Below, in pieces: positions 1 through 8,383 of a stretch of DNA of 25,360 nt. The DNA is from CAYTMY01 sp964618075 (GTDB taxonomy: Bacteria; Bacillota; Clostridia; Eubacteriales; Anaerofustaceae). Every line of letters begins with the position of its first letter. Position 1 is the stretch's first letter. A program made the position numbers and the translations under genes. The stretch is taken from NCBI GenBank assembly GCA_964618075.1, contig CAZTZO010000020.1, positions 1 through 25,360 of the forward strand, given 5' to 3'. Below the pieces are notes generated by a model. It was given only the letters and a program-made list of their open reading frames with translations. It was not told the origin of the DNA and ran no database searches.

Positions 1-19
1 ATAAGGACGGTGGAGATGT

Positions 20-1376
20 TTACGAATTTTTGTGGGACAAAAGTACGCACGTCTCAACGTGCGGTGTAAACGGAAACATATCAACAGGGCAGAGCTTTTG
101 TACATAATAACCGGCGTTTAAAAAAAACGGCAGATCACGCACGAGCGACGAAGCGTTGCAGCTGACATAAACAAAGGTTTCGGGCATATATGCGATTATT
201 TTTTCTATTGCCTTTGGGTGAATCCCCGCACGCGGAGGATCGAGTATTATAATATCGGCATTGTCCTTCAAGCTGTTTATCATTTCAAGCACATCGCCGC
301 AAATGAATGAACAATTCTCTAAGCCGTTTGTCATTGCGTTTTCTCTTGCCGATTCAACTGCTTCCTTGACAAGCTCTATACCATAAACCGCCTTTGCTCC
401 TTTGGAAACTATCTGTGCAATAGTACCCGTTCCGCAGTAAAGGTCAAATATCGTTTTATCGTTTGTATTTCCTATATATTCCCGAACCTTTTCGTAGAGC
501 ACCTGTGCGCCACGCGTGTTCGTCTGAAAGAATGAAAGAGAACCGATATTGAATTTCAGATTGCACACTTCTTCTGTTATATGATCGGTTCCGTAAAGTA
601 TATCTGTTCTGTCTGCTATTACAGCGTCGGCAAAGGAATCGTTCTGAGTGTGAAGTATTCCGGCTATTTTGCCTTCAGTTTGAAGTGACAATAGCATATC
701 GGTAAATTCTTTTTTATTAAAGGTACCTTTTGATGTTGTGACGAGATTGAGAAGCAATGAATTTTCATACACGCTGTGTCTTATTACAAGATGCCTTAAA
801 TAGCCTTCCTTTGTGTTCTTGTTATAGAAGGGTATGTTTGCCTGTCTGAAATATTCTTCGACTCCGCATCTTATCGTATTGAAATCCTTAGGCGAGATAA
901 GACAGTTTTTCAGCCCGACAATGCTGTGGTGTTTTTTCCTTTCGTGCATTCCGAGAGTTAAAGGGCCTTGAATATATTCGTCTCCGAAGGAAAATTCCAT
1001 CTTATTGCGGTAGCCTTGTTCTGCAGGAGAGGGTAGTATATTTTCATATTCGCAGCATTCGATATTTGCCTTTTCAAATAATGAATGAATATAGTCCTGC
1101 TTTAGCTTCAACTGATAATTGTACGGGATATCCATGAAGAANNNNNNNNNNCATAAAATCTTTACATTCAGGTTTTATTTGCATGGGGGAGGGCTTGAGC
1201 GTTTTTATAATAGCTCCTTCATAGCGCGAGTTCTTCTTCTTTGTAATAATGATTTGAGCAGTTTGTCCCTCGTATCCTCCGTCAATGAGAATCTTTTTAT
1301 CTTCACTGTATGCGATGCTTTTCGTTAAGGACGCACGGTTTGTTATTTCGGCGTTTATTATGTCATGTTTTTTCAA
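20..1376 (-). CDS. rlmD: RlmD-type 23S rRNA (uracil-5-)-methyltransferase, interrupted by an assembly gap
   Basis: SAM-dependent methyltransferase of the RumA/RlmD/TrmA family, which makes 5-methyluridine in 23S rRNA. The N-terminal piece (1152-1376) is a TRAM RNA-binding domain ending PECKDFM. The C-terminal piece (from about 1141 down to 20) carries the SAM motif DLYCGTGTIA, the DPPRAG motif and the catalytic-cysteine motif YVSCNASS. The pieces are in different frames only because ten N's (1142-1151) stand for an unknown length. The family Fe-S motif is C-x5-CGGC: the visible C-K-D-F-M supplies Cys plus four residues, so a real gap of 15 bases would supply x-C-G-G-C and restore the frame. 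The start is TTG at 1376, overlapping the kinase stop as TTGA, with GGAG about 13 nt upstream. Paralogues RlmC and RlmCD cannot be separated by eye. Family assignment is firm; the exact target uridine is inferred. Confidence 0.9.
1142..1151. other. Scaffold gap of ten N's inside the methyltransferase gene
   Basis: Ten ambiguous bases separate two good methyltransferase fragments. As written they shift the frame, because 10 N plus TTCTTC is not a multiple of three. The gap falls on the Fe-S cysteine motif. It is a placeholder, not evidence of a pseudogene. Confidence 0.95.
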
Positions 1377-2935
1377 CTGTTGATGTTTTCTCCGATCTCG
1401 GTGTAGGCTTCATTCATCATTTTATACACAGGCTTTAAATTGTTGTAAATATTTTTATAAACCTTTTCGTATAAAACTTTATACTTCGAAGCGTTGGCGG
1501 GTGTCGGATGGAATATATCCGTCGGATGAACCATAGCCTTTGTCGCTTCGTCGAGGGTCTGATATTTCCCGATTGCCACAAAGCCGCATAATGCTGCGCC
1601 AAGTCCGCTCGTTTCGTACGTCTGGACTCTGTATACTTCTCTGTTAAACATATCTGAGGCAATCTGGCATATAGCATCGCTCTGTGAGCCGCCTCCCGAT
1701 ATCACTATTTTTTCAAGTCTTTTGCCGGACTTGTTTTCTATTTTTTCTATACCTTCAAGAAGGGTGTAACCTATTCCTTCTATTATGGCTCTGTAAATAT
1801 GGAGCCTTGTATGCGCGTCGGAAAATCCGATAATACAGCCCTTTGCTTCGGGGCGCATTAATTCCTGCCCCCAAAAAGGCTGAAGCATAAGTCCGTCGCA
1901 GCCCAGAGGAATTGTTTCAAGGGAATCATTGAGTATCTCTATTGCGTCGCGCCCTGTCTGTTCCTGCATAAGCTCTTCGTTCTTCGCAAATTCATCCTTA
2001 AACCATCGAACCAGCCAAAAACCTCTGTACAGGGTTATTTCAGGATTGAAGGAATTGTGTCTGACAGCTGTAAAAGGCGGGAAAAAAGGATCAAGCTCAT
2101 AGTATTTTTCAGTTGTGGTTTCAAGAGTCGCCTGCGAGCCTAAAGAAACGTTTCCTATACTGTCATTGTTGCAGCCTGTTCCCACAGCCTCGCATGCTTT
2201 ATCGCTTCCTGCCGCAGCTATTGGCAGACCTTGTGGCAAGTGAAGCTCTTTTGCAGCCTTGTATGTCAGGTGTCCCATCACGCTCATCGACGGAGCCACT
2301 TCATACCTGCGCTCCTTTTCTATATTGAACATAATAGACTTGATCCCGCTCATTGCTTCCCAATTTCTGTTTTTATAGTCGAAGGGGAGATGTCCGACTA
2401 TCGAAGCGTCGCTGTCCTTATATTCCCCGTCAAGACAATAGTTCAGGTATGCGGAAAGCTGTAAGCATTTATGTGCTTTTTTCCAGTTTTCCGGCTCATT
2501 TATCTGTAGCCAATGTATAGGTGCTATAAGGCGCAGTTTTTCCATTACATCTTTCATTTTCACAAGGCTCAGTGCGCCGCTGAGAAGTCCTTTAAGAGGC
2601 TCAAGTCCTTGTGCAAGGCGGTTATCCATCCATATGATGGCGTTTCTTATTGGTTTACCGTCTTCGTCTACGAGTATGTATGTGTCACGTTGTGTGGTTA
2701 CGGATATTGCCTTGACCTGCTTATAGATATCAGGCTCATTTTCTCTTACTATTCTGCAAACTTCAACAAGACTTTCATAGAATTTTTCGCAGGGAGCTTC
2801 AAACCAGTCGGGCTTGAGCGATATGTAAAAATCAAAGGTTTTCTTTGCTTTGGCAAGCAGGTTGCCGTTTTCATCGAATATCAATGCTCTGATGCTTTGA
2901 GTCCCACAGTCTATACTTAAAACGTAATCGTGCAT
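1373..2935 (-). CDS. FGGY-family carbohydrate kinase
   Basis: ATP-dependent sugar or polyol kinase of the FGGY family (xylulokinase, gluconokinase, glycerol kinase and relatives), 520 aa, cytosolic. The N-terminal ASKHA phosphate-1 motif is DCGTQSIR (residues 9-16). The middle has VTTQRD and IIWMDNR, as in xylulokinase-like members. The C-terminal lobe has the FGGY_2 features GYTLLEGIEKI and ISGGGSQSD near residues 405-440. The start is ATG at 2935 because GGAGG sits at 2942-2946, a good distance upstream. A longer in-frame reading to 3040 lacks such a site and extends into the intergenic region. The gene overlaps the methyltransferase downstream by 4 nt, so the two are probably co-transcribed. 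The substrate cannot be told from sequence alone, and no transporter or isomerase lies nearby to indicate it. Confidence 0.9.
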   Translation of the reverse strand: MHDYVLSIDCGTQSIRALIFDENGNLLAKAKKTFDFYISLKPDWFEAPCEKFYESLVEVCRIVRENEPDIYKQVKAISVTTQRDTYILVDEDGKPIRNAIIWMDNRLAQGLEPLKGLLSGALSLVKMKDVMEKLRLIAPIHWLQINEPENWKKAHKCLQLSAYLNYCLDGEYKDSDASIVGHLPFDYKNRNWEAMSGIKSIMFNIEKERRYEVAPSMSVMGHLTYKAAKELHLPQGLPIAAAGSDKACEAVGTGCNNDSIGNVSLGSQATLETTTEKYYELDPFFPPFTAVRHNSFNPEITLYRGFWLVRWFKDEFAKNEELMQEQTGRDAIEILNDSLETIPLGCDGLMLQPFWGQELMRPEAKGCIIGFSDAHTRLHIYRAIIEGIGYTLLEGIEKIENKSGKRLEKIVISGGGSQSDAICQIASDMFNREVYRVQTYETSGLGAALCGFVAIGKYQTLDEATKAMVHPTDIFHPTPANASKYKVLYEKVYKNIYNNLKPVYKMMNEAYTEIGENINS

Positions 2936-3009
2936 AGTGTACCTCCGTTTAATAATGTTTGCATTCTTTTCCTTTATTTTAAATAATCTTGCCCGTTTTG
3001 ACAAGTAAA

Positions 3010-3037
3010 AACGCATAATTATAGGCATGTATGCGTT
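3010..3037 (-). promoter_or_regulatory. Inverted repeat around a candidate -10 box upstream of the FGGY kinase
   Basis: Perfect 8-bp arms AACGCATA (3010-3017) and TATGCGTT (3030-3037) flank 12 bases that contain TATAAT on the minus strand (3018-3023). This box is about 83 nt upstream of the kinase start. No good -35 is visible at 17 bp. A dyad enclosing the -10 box suggests a repressor operator for the kinase operon, but that is inference. Confidence 0.35.
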
Positions 3038-3119
3038 CATTTTTACTTTATAAGACCAATTTCACGCTATAATCAAAAATCTACTCATCGAAAAAAAGAA
3101 AGCGTTGCAATAGCTGTTA

Positions 3120-4187
3120 TTATTTAAATAAGTCGTTTCTTATTATTTGCACGTCAAGCGAAATATTTATATTGCTGCTTTTGAATATATCCTCATTAAA
3201 TGATTCTCTTTTTTTGTACTCAGAGTAGTCGCTTATTCTTAAACAGTTACCGACTCCGATGATATCGCTTTCATAGCCACGTTGTATTTTTCTCATAAAC
3301 TCATTAAGCTGCCAAGTGATATATGAGCATAAACGAGCTTCTGTTTCTTCCTCTTCTTTGTCAATTACATCAATTTCTTCTCTGTACGCTTCTATATCGC
3401 AATACATCTTAATGTTCATTAAATAATTATTTCCACCCGCATATTTAAGCCTTGCTTTGCATTTTTGAATATGGATATCACCGGATTGCACCTTTAAGGT
3501 AATATTGTTTGCTTCATTGGTCAATATTTTATAAAATTTTGCTTCCTGTGTATCAAGGTGCGCTTTATATATATTATCCTGTATTATACACAAGCCGTTA
3601 AACGTAAGCGATTCATCGAAAATAAGCGAAGGTAAACAAAATAAACCGTTTGAGTTTACCATCTGATTATACTTTATTGTGTATATACCGTCCAAAGGGT
3701 ATTTTTTTACGATGCTGTTTAGAAAGTCGCTCACCTTGTCATCTTCATCTTTAATTGCATCTGAAAGCTTGTTTTCTTTATCATCAAGAGCAAAAAGAGT
3801 AACATAATGATTGATATAATTATTTCTCTTTGCAAACTCGCAAAACGCTTCGATATTACCCTCCTCCTTCAAAAAAGACTGCTCGAAAAAAACGCTTTTA
3901 AGATGACCGAAAAAAGCAGCCTTTCCGGTATTGTTCTGCGCCATGCTGACGCATTGGGATATGCTGTTGCCCTCAGAGGATATAATGCCGTATTTAAAGG
4001 AGCTGCCCTTTGTGGATTTTGTTTTTTCGCTTACCAGCAGCTCCATATTGATACCGCCGTCTTCATTTTGTCTTAATATCATAGTGTTTACAAGGCTCAA
4101 ATCATTCAGAGTATCGCTCGGTGAGCTTGCAACAATACCGAAAACAAATGCGACAATAACCATAGCTATGAGTATTTTTTTACTCAT
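3120..4187 (-). CDS. Ger(x)C-type spore germination protein (receptor C subunit) lacking the lipobox Cys
   Basis: C subunit of a GerA-family germinant receptor, 355 aa. In this family it is normally a lipoprotein on the outer face of the spore inner membrane. A hydrophobic leader (about residues 4-20) is followed by SSPSDTLNDLSLV, which aligns with the family's CWDRRELNDLAIV. The residue that should be the lipidated cysteine is Ser21 in IVA-S. Its codon AGC (4125-4127) is one base from TGC. The rest shows the usual layout, ending in a long C-terminal Ger(x)C domain. The start at 4187 overlaps the B subunit by 8 nt (ATGAGTAA) and has AAGGAAAG just upstream, so it is preferred to the in-frame extension to 4289. 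Position as last gene of an A-B-C operon supports the call. Whether the protein is lipidated or only anchored or secreted is unknown. Confidence 0.85.
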   Translation of the reverse strand: MSKKILIAMVIVAFVFGIVASSPSDTLNDLSLVNTMILRQNEDGGINMELLVSEKTKSTKGSSFKYGIISSEGNSISQCVSMAQNNTGKAAFFGHLKSVFFEQSFLKEEGNIEAFCEFAKRNNYINHYVTLFALDDKENKLSDAIKDEDDKVSDFLNSIVKKYPLDGIYTIKYNQMVNSNGLFCLPSLIFDESLTFNGLCIIQDNIYKAHLDTQEAKFYKILTNEANNITLKVQSGDIHIQKCKARLKYAGGNNYLMNIKMYCDIEAYREEIDVIDKEEEETEARLCSYITWQLNEFMRKIQRGYESDIIGVGNCLRISDYSEYKKRESFNEDIFKSSNINISLDVQIIRNDLFK

Positions 4188-5286
4188 TAAATTCTTTCCT
4201 TCTTTTGATAAGATATATAATGAAGACAATAAACGGCAGCAAGGCGTGTGGCGCTGTGATGTTTGACGTGTCAATGAATCTGAACACAAGCTTTCCTATA
4301 CTTTCGTTGTTGAAAAACAAAACCACGATAAATATCAAAGCAGGGGAAGCAAAAAAAACAATGTCAGCCTTTTTCTTGTCAAAAGCATTTTCCGCGGCAT
4401 TTTTTATGCTTCTTAGCATTACAGAAAAATATGTTATATGCATAACTATAATGCTTGAGAGCAGCATTATTTCAAAGCGTTCGAAGAATGCGTTGTGAGA
4501 GTTGTCGCTTTGCACTATGCGAAGAGCGGGGAATATATAATCGCTTGTATACTGCGTTCCGAGCACGCTTATGCACAAGATGTAAAAAGCACAGTATACG
4601 CCGAACACACAGGCGAATATAACTGCGAAATCTTTATATAAACGTCGTCCTTTTTCATATATACCATCTACCTTTGGTACGAAGAACGGTATTGCGAGCA
4701 CTGCCGAAAATAAATATGAACTGTTGACGAGTACGCCGTTTGCGTATTGTGACAATTCAGAAGTAAAGAGCGGCAACATATTTTTAAATTCAGCTGCTTT
4801 TGATGAGAGTACAACCAAAACGGCAAGGCATATTCCGACATACCATACGAGTATCGAGGAAAGGTTTCCGAGAGTCCTGATACGTTTTACTCCTATAAAC
4901 AATACGCTCAATATAAGAAGCATTTCTATCATTACTATTGGGACATTTCGAAGCATACATGAGTTTATCTGTTCGCTGAGTAAACGTATTGAATACCACG
5001 AAAAATTAAACAGGTTGATAATAAAGATGACAAAAATAATGTTTCCGATCCACTTTCCAGATAACTTTATCAGGATTTGTCTGAAATCCATATCCTTATA
5101 AGCGGTCATAACCTTTAAAATACAACAACAGCCTGCATATGCCAGCAAACTTGATATAAGAAGAGGTATAATACCGTCGCTCATACATGCGTTTGTCAGC
5201 CTTGACGGATACGTTAAAAAATTCAAAGCTAAAAATGCCAGGGCAAATATACATTTGAACTGTTTATAAGTCAGCATGTCGTTCAT
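4180..5286 (-). CDS. GerAB-type spore germination permease (receptor B subunit)
   Basis: Integral membrane B subunit of a GerA-family germinant receptor, 368 aa, in the APC superfamily (endospore germination permease family). B subunits are thought to bind the amino acid or other germinant within the spore inner membrane. About ten hydrophobic segments can be drawn, for example residues 10-26, 37-60, 80-105, 118-133 and 143-163, with the last ending just before IKRRKEFNE. The FFERFEIMLL stretch, which is frequent in this family, lies near residue 270. The start overlaps the A-subunit stop by ATGA (5283-5286), and the 3' end overlaps the C subunit by 8 nt, which indicates tight translational coupling. 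The germinant specificity cannot be inferred. Confidence 0.92.
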   Translation of the reverse strand: MNDMLTYKQFKCIFALAFLALNFLTYPSRLTNACMSDGIIPLLISSLLAYAGCCCILKVMTAYKDMDFRQILIKLSGKWIGNIIFVIFIINLFNFSWYSIRLLSEQINSCMLRNVPIVMIEMLLILSVLFIGVKRIRTLGNLSSILVWYVGICLAVLVVLSSKAAEFKNMLPLFTSELSQYANGVLVNSSYLFSAVLAIPFFVPKVDGIYEKGRRLYKDFAVIFACVFGVYCAFYILCISVLGTQYTSDYIFPALRIVQSDNSHNAFFERFEIMLLSSIIVMHITYFSVMLRSIKNAAENAFDKKKADIVFFASPALIFIVVLFFNNESIGKLVFRFIDTSNITAPHALLPFIVFIIYLIKRRKEFNE

Positions 5287-6707
5287 TTAGTTGATTCCTC
5301 CCGTTGAACGGGCTTAAGAGATATCTCGGAATCGACAAACGGATACATATACTCCATTCCGCAGTATTCTATATCGCATAATGAGCTTAAACAAATAATA
5401 AGGGTAATAATTATACCGAATACTCCCGCTACCCACGCGGCAAACATGAATATGAATTTGAGTATCCTTATAGACAGTGCAAGTGAATAGTTTGGTATAA
5501 CAAAAACAAGTATCGCCGTTAGGGCAACGATAATAACGACTGTTAAATTAACAAGATTCGCATCCACCAGCGCTTGACCGAGAACTATCGTACCGACTAT
5601 GCCGACTGTAAAACCAAGCTGTGTTGGCAGGCGCAGTCCTGCTTCTATAATTATTTCAAATATGAATTCCACAAAAAGAATTTCGAAAAAAACAGGGAAA
5701 GGTATTTGCTGACGAGCCGAGTTGATAAAAACAATTATTTTGTCACTTACAAATTCGGGGCTGCAATCCGTGATCGCTATATACAATGCCGGCAATACGG
5801 CAGTTAGCACCATGGCGCATATTCTCAGAGCGATAAAAAGCTTTTGCTTGTAGCTGCTTTCATAGAAATCCTCTGTGGAACAAAGCATACTTCTGAACAA
5901 CCCGGGTATTATCAATACAAAGGGAGTGTTGTCAAATATTGCGATAATACGTCCCTGCAAAAGCGATGAGCAAGCTTCGTCAGGACGTTCTGTGGCTTCA
6001 CTTTTCGGGAAAAAAGTATTTAGCTTTCCTTCGATTGCGTTCTGGACGTATCCGCTTTCAAGCACGCTTTTAAGCTTAACTTGTGATATTTCGTCGTGTA
6101 CGCTTTTAATGAGCTTTTCATCAGCTATGCCTTCGATATAGCATATTCTGATAGGAGTATTGGTATATTTTCCCATAACCATAGGAATACTTTTAAGCTT
6201 TGGGGATTTTATCCTGTTTTGTATAAGAGCCATGTTGTCGCTTAGACTTTCGGTAAATCCGTCTCTGGGCCCGCGCACCGTTTTTTTATTAATCGGTTCG
6301 CTTACCGCTCTTTTGGGTGTGCCCTTTGCGCTTATAGAAATAAATGAATTGATCCCGTCGCATAGCACAACTGCGTCAGATAGAAACAGTCTTTGTATCA
6401 GCTCGTCAAACGTATTAAAACACTCCGTTTGTGCTGCGCTGATTCCGCAGCTTGCAAGATAAGCTATCGTCTTATCGTGTGTCGGTTTTTTTATAAACAA
6501 AAAAGGGTATTTATAATTTTTAAGACTTCCTACGACATATTCCGAAAGGAAGCTTTTGTCGCAAAGCCCGTCGATAAAGACGAGAGTCATCTTTTTTTTA
6601 TTTAACCCTTTTGAGTATATGCTTCTGAAAACCAAGTCCTTGCAGTCGGCGCAAAGCATTTGGATTTGTTTTATATTAACGCTTGTCGATTTGGATAAGA
6701 TATGCAT
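5283..6707 (-). CDS. GerAA-type spore germination protein (receptor A subunit)
   Basis: A subunit of the germinant receptor, 474 aa, acting in the spore inner membrane. The cytosolic N-terminal half includes the hallmark EPINKKTVRGPRDGFTESL. The membrane half includes PFPVFFEILFVEFIFEI and LRLPTQLG...VGIVGTIVLGQA, and ends with two more hydrophobic segments before a hydrophilic tail. Length and motifs match the GerA/SpoVAF family. It is the first gene of an overlapping A-B-C operon. Start ATG at 6707 follows GGGGTA. Expression in the forespore under sigma-G would be expected from the family, but I could not identify a convincing sigma-G promoter upstream. A hairpin lies just before the ribosome binding site. 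Confidence 0.93.
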   Translation of the reverse strand: MHILSKSTSVNIKQIQMLCADCKDLVFRSIYSKGLNKKKMTLVFIDGLCDKSFLSEYVVGSLKNYKYPFLFIKKPTHDKTIAYLASCGISAAQTECFNTFDELIQRLFLSDAVVLCDGINSFISISAKGTPKRAVSEPINKKTVRGPRDGFTESLSDNMALIQNRIKSPKLKSIPMVMGKYTNTPIRICYIEGIADEKLIKSVHDEISQVKLKSVLESGYVQNAIEGKLNTFFPKSEATERPDEACSSLLQGRIIAIFDNTPFVLIIPGLFRSMLCSTEDFYESSYKQKLFIALRICAMVLTAVLPALYIAITDCSPEFVSDKIIVFINSARQQIPFPVFFEILFVEFIFEIIIEAGLRLPTQLGFTVGIVGTIVLGQALVDANLVNLTVVIIVALTAILVFVIPNYSLALSIRILKFIFMFAAWVAGVFGIIITLIICLSSLCDIEYCGMEYMYPFVDSEISLKPVQREESTK

Positions 6708-6719
6708 TGTCTTTTACCC

Positions 6720-6740
6720 CTGTATTTTCACTTAATACAG
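6720..6740 (-). promoter_or_regulatory. Hairpin/dyad in the leader of the germination operon
   Basis: Perfect 7-bp arms CTGTATT and AATACAG with a 7-base spacer, ending only a few bases before the GGGGTA ribosome binding site. It has no U-tract, so it is not a terminator. It could be a protein-binding dyad or a leader hairpin; no function can be assigned. Confidence 0.3.
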
Positions 6741-6814
6741 TTTTTGCATGAAAAGGGCAAATTATACGTTACAAAGGTTTAAAGAAAGCGGCAGCGTTTG
6801 GTGCATTGTATAAA

Positions 6815-7339
6815 CTATTGTTTTTTAAACTTGCAGTGCTTTTTTATTAATTCTCTGATCTCGGCTTCTTCGTCTTTCTTAACAAACAGTCTTATGCCGT
6901 TTGAAAAAAACTTACCGCGCGAATTGAACACAAAACGCACGGCATTACCGTCTTTGGTTATCTTGGCGTCATAAACCAATACTTCGTTATACATAATTAT
7001 TACCGAGCCTGTTACAATTCCGTGAGCATAAAAACCGGCTGGCTTTATAACGGTATAAACAGCGGTGAGAAGGAACACCAGAATTGCTATTATAAAAGAA
7101 ACAAAAAAAATTACATTTGAAGAATCTCTTGTAGATGTCAGAAATGCTACAAACCACATGCATAAAGCCAAAATGATAAGCAGTAACTGAGAAAAATCCG
7201 TATATCTTATACCGCGAAGAGTAGCTCTTCTCAACTCACCAAGCTGCGAGAGCCTCTTTGATACGTTCGACCAGTTTATCATTGCCGCTATAACAAGCGC
7301 AACGCCGACTATGTTTTCAAATGTCAGAAATTGTTTCAT
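6815..7339 (-). CDS. Small membrane protein with a C-terminal DUF5673-like domain
   Basis: Unassigned protein of 174 aa. The N-terminus has one hydrophobic helix (about residues 7-22), a basic loop rich in Arg and Leu, then two adjacent helices (about 49-68 and 77-99). The C-terminal part (about 100-174) is a soluble beta-rich segment beginning GFYAHGIVTGSVIIMYNEV and ending in a basic helix. This layout resembles DUF5673, a PH-like domain behind membrane helices, but I cannot verify the family. The start at 7339 lies 3 nt past the yhaM stop with AAGGAT upstream, so it is probably the second gene of the yhaM operon. No enzymatic motif is seen. Confidence 0.75.
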   Translation of the reverse strand: MKQFLTFENIVGVALVIAAMINWSNVSKRLSQLGELRRATLRGIRYTDFSQLLLIILALCMWFVAFLTSTRDSSNVIFFVSFIIAILVFLLTAVYTVIKPAGFYAHGIVTGSVIIMYNEVLVYDAKITKDGNAVRFVFNSRGKFFSNGIRLFVKKDEEAEIRELIKKHCKFKKQ

Positions 7340-7342
7340 TAT

Positions 7343-8305
7343 TTATTGTTCATCCTTTTCTTCTTCATTTAGGTTATGGTTATATACGCTTCTTTTGTCG
7401 AGTATCCAGACCTTATCGGAAAACTCCTTGGGAAGCGTTTTCTGTAAAGTTTTTCTGAACTGATCCATTCGTGCGTCAAGTACGTCAAGATGATGTACGA
7501 GCTCTGCTTCGGCTATCATGGGGAAAACAGGGCTTCCGAACTCCGGGTAATAATGGTGCGACAAAATCATATGCTTCAAAAGCATCGTTATCTCCGGGTC
7601 AGTATCAAGAACCCTTGCTTTAGCGTCTATCTCACATATCATGATGCTTATGTGTCCTAAAAGACGCCCCTGGGCTGAATAGCCCTCTGCGGTACCGTTT
7701 TGGTCGGAATCCATTTCTTTTGTTTTACCGATATCATGCAGTGCAATACCTGCATATACAAGGTCTTTATCAAGGAAATCATATATTTCCAGCAGTGCAT
7801 TCGCTGAGCGAAACATCGAATATGTATGGTACATCAGCCCGCCCTTTATCGCGTGGTGAAAGCTTTTGGCGGCAGGATAATACATCAGCTTTTCTTTGTT
7901 ATCCTCCATAAGTGCAAGTGTTATAGCCTTTATATCTTCATTTTCACAGCCGTTTATTACAGATACGAGCTTTTCATACATCTTTTCCGGAGGATACGGC
8001 GAGCATTCCACAAGATATTGTATCTGTTCGTCAGACGGTGTAGCTATCTTTATTGAATTGACTATCAGTTGTATATTGTCGTTATACAGCTGTGCGACTG
8101 CTTCTACAGAAACGAAGCAGCCTGTTTTGATTATTTCGGTTGTTTTGTTTTTTGTATCCCACATTTTAGCGGGAAATTCGTTTTCTCTGTTTGATAAGAC
8201 CATATCGGCAAACGACGTATTGTTCTTTGCCTGTTTGATTTCAAATTTCTTAAGCAGAAAGATATCGGAAATTTTATCTCCGTTTTTATAATTGTCTGAT
8301 AACAT
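7343..8305 (-). CDS. yhaM: YhaM-type 3'-5' exoribonuclease (OB fold plus HD domain)
   Basis: Cytosolic 3'-5' exonuclease of the YhaM family, 320 aa against about 314 in Bacillus. An N-terminal OB-fold-like nucleic acid-binding part (residues about 10-95) begins GDKISDIFLLKKFEIKQA. The HD phosphohydrolase domain follows, with metal ligands visible in order: HHAIKGGLMYHT, LHDIGKTKEMD, HMILSHHYYPEFGSP and the HHLDVLDARMD signature. The start is ATG at 8305 because AGGAG (8312-8316) sits 6 nt upstream. The in-frame extension to 8458 runs through the divergent dnaD promoter region and is rejected. It is divergent from dnaD with only about 78 bp between starts. Confidence 0.93.
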   Translation of the reverse strand: MLSDNYKNGDKISDIFLLKKFEIKQAKNNTSFADMVLSNRENEFPAKMWDTKNKTTEIIKTGCFVSVEAVAQLYNDNIQLIVNSIKIATPSDEQIQYLVECSPYPPEKMYEKLVSVINGCENEDIKAITLALMEDNKEKLMYYPAAKSFHHAIKGGLMYHTYSMFRSANALLEIYDFLDKDLVYAGIALHDIGKTKEMDSDQNGTAEGYSAQGRLLGHISIMICEIDAKARVLDTDPEITMLLKHMILSHHYYPEFGSPVFPMIAEAELVHHLDVLDARMDQFRKTLQKTLPKEFSDKVWILDKRSVYNHNLNEEEKDEQ

Positions 8306-8327
8306 TTTTCGCTCCTTTATCGAATAT

Positions 8328-8358
8328 TTTACAACAAATTGTCTTGTTATGCTATAAT
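8328..8358 (+). promoter_or_regulatory. Extended -10 promoter of the dnaD operon
   Basis: TATAAT at 8353-8358 is preceded by TGC, giving an extended -10 element. A weak -35 TTTACA lies at 8328-8333 with a long 19-bp spacer. The dnaD start is 26 bases downstream of the -10 box, with GGAG at 8374-8377. Confidence 0.6.
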
Positions 8359-8383
8359 AGATAAGCAAAAAGCGGAGATAACG

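Noticed and set aside
1119..2920. Plus-strand ORFs of 69-135 codons opposite the kinase and methyltransferase
   Set aside because: They are shadows of well-supported minus-strand genes and have no ribosome binding sites or domains.
2998..3025. Plus-strand promoter TTGACA with TATAGG
   Set aside because: No plus-strand gene follows before 8384; it would only read antisense into the germination operon.
3095..3119. Terminator after the germination operon
   Set aside because: A T-run is present on the minus strand but no stable stem of more than three to four base pairs precedes it.
6710..6814. Sigma-G promoter for the germination operon
   Set aside because: Several GTATA-like and CATGCA-like elements exist but none pairs with a proper -10 at 17-18 bp.
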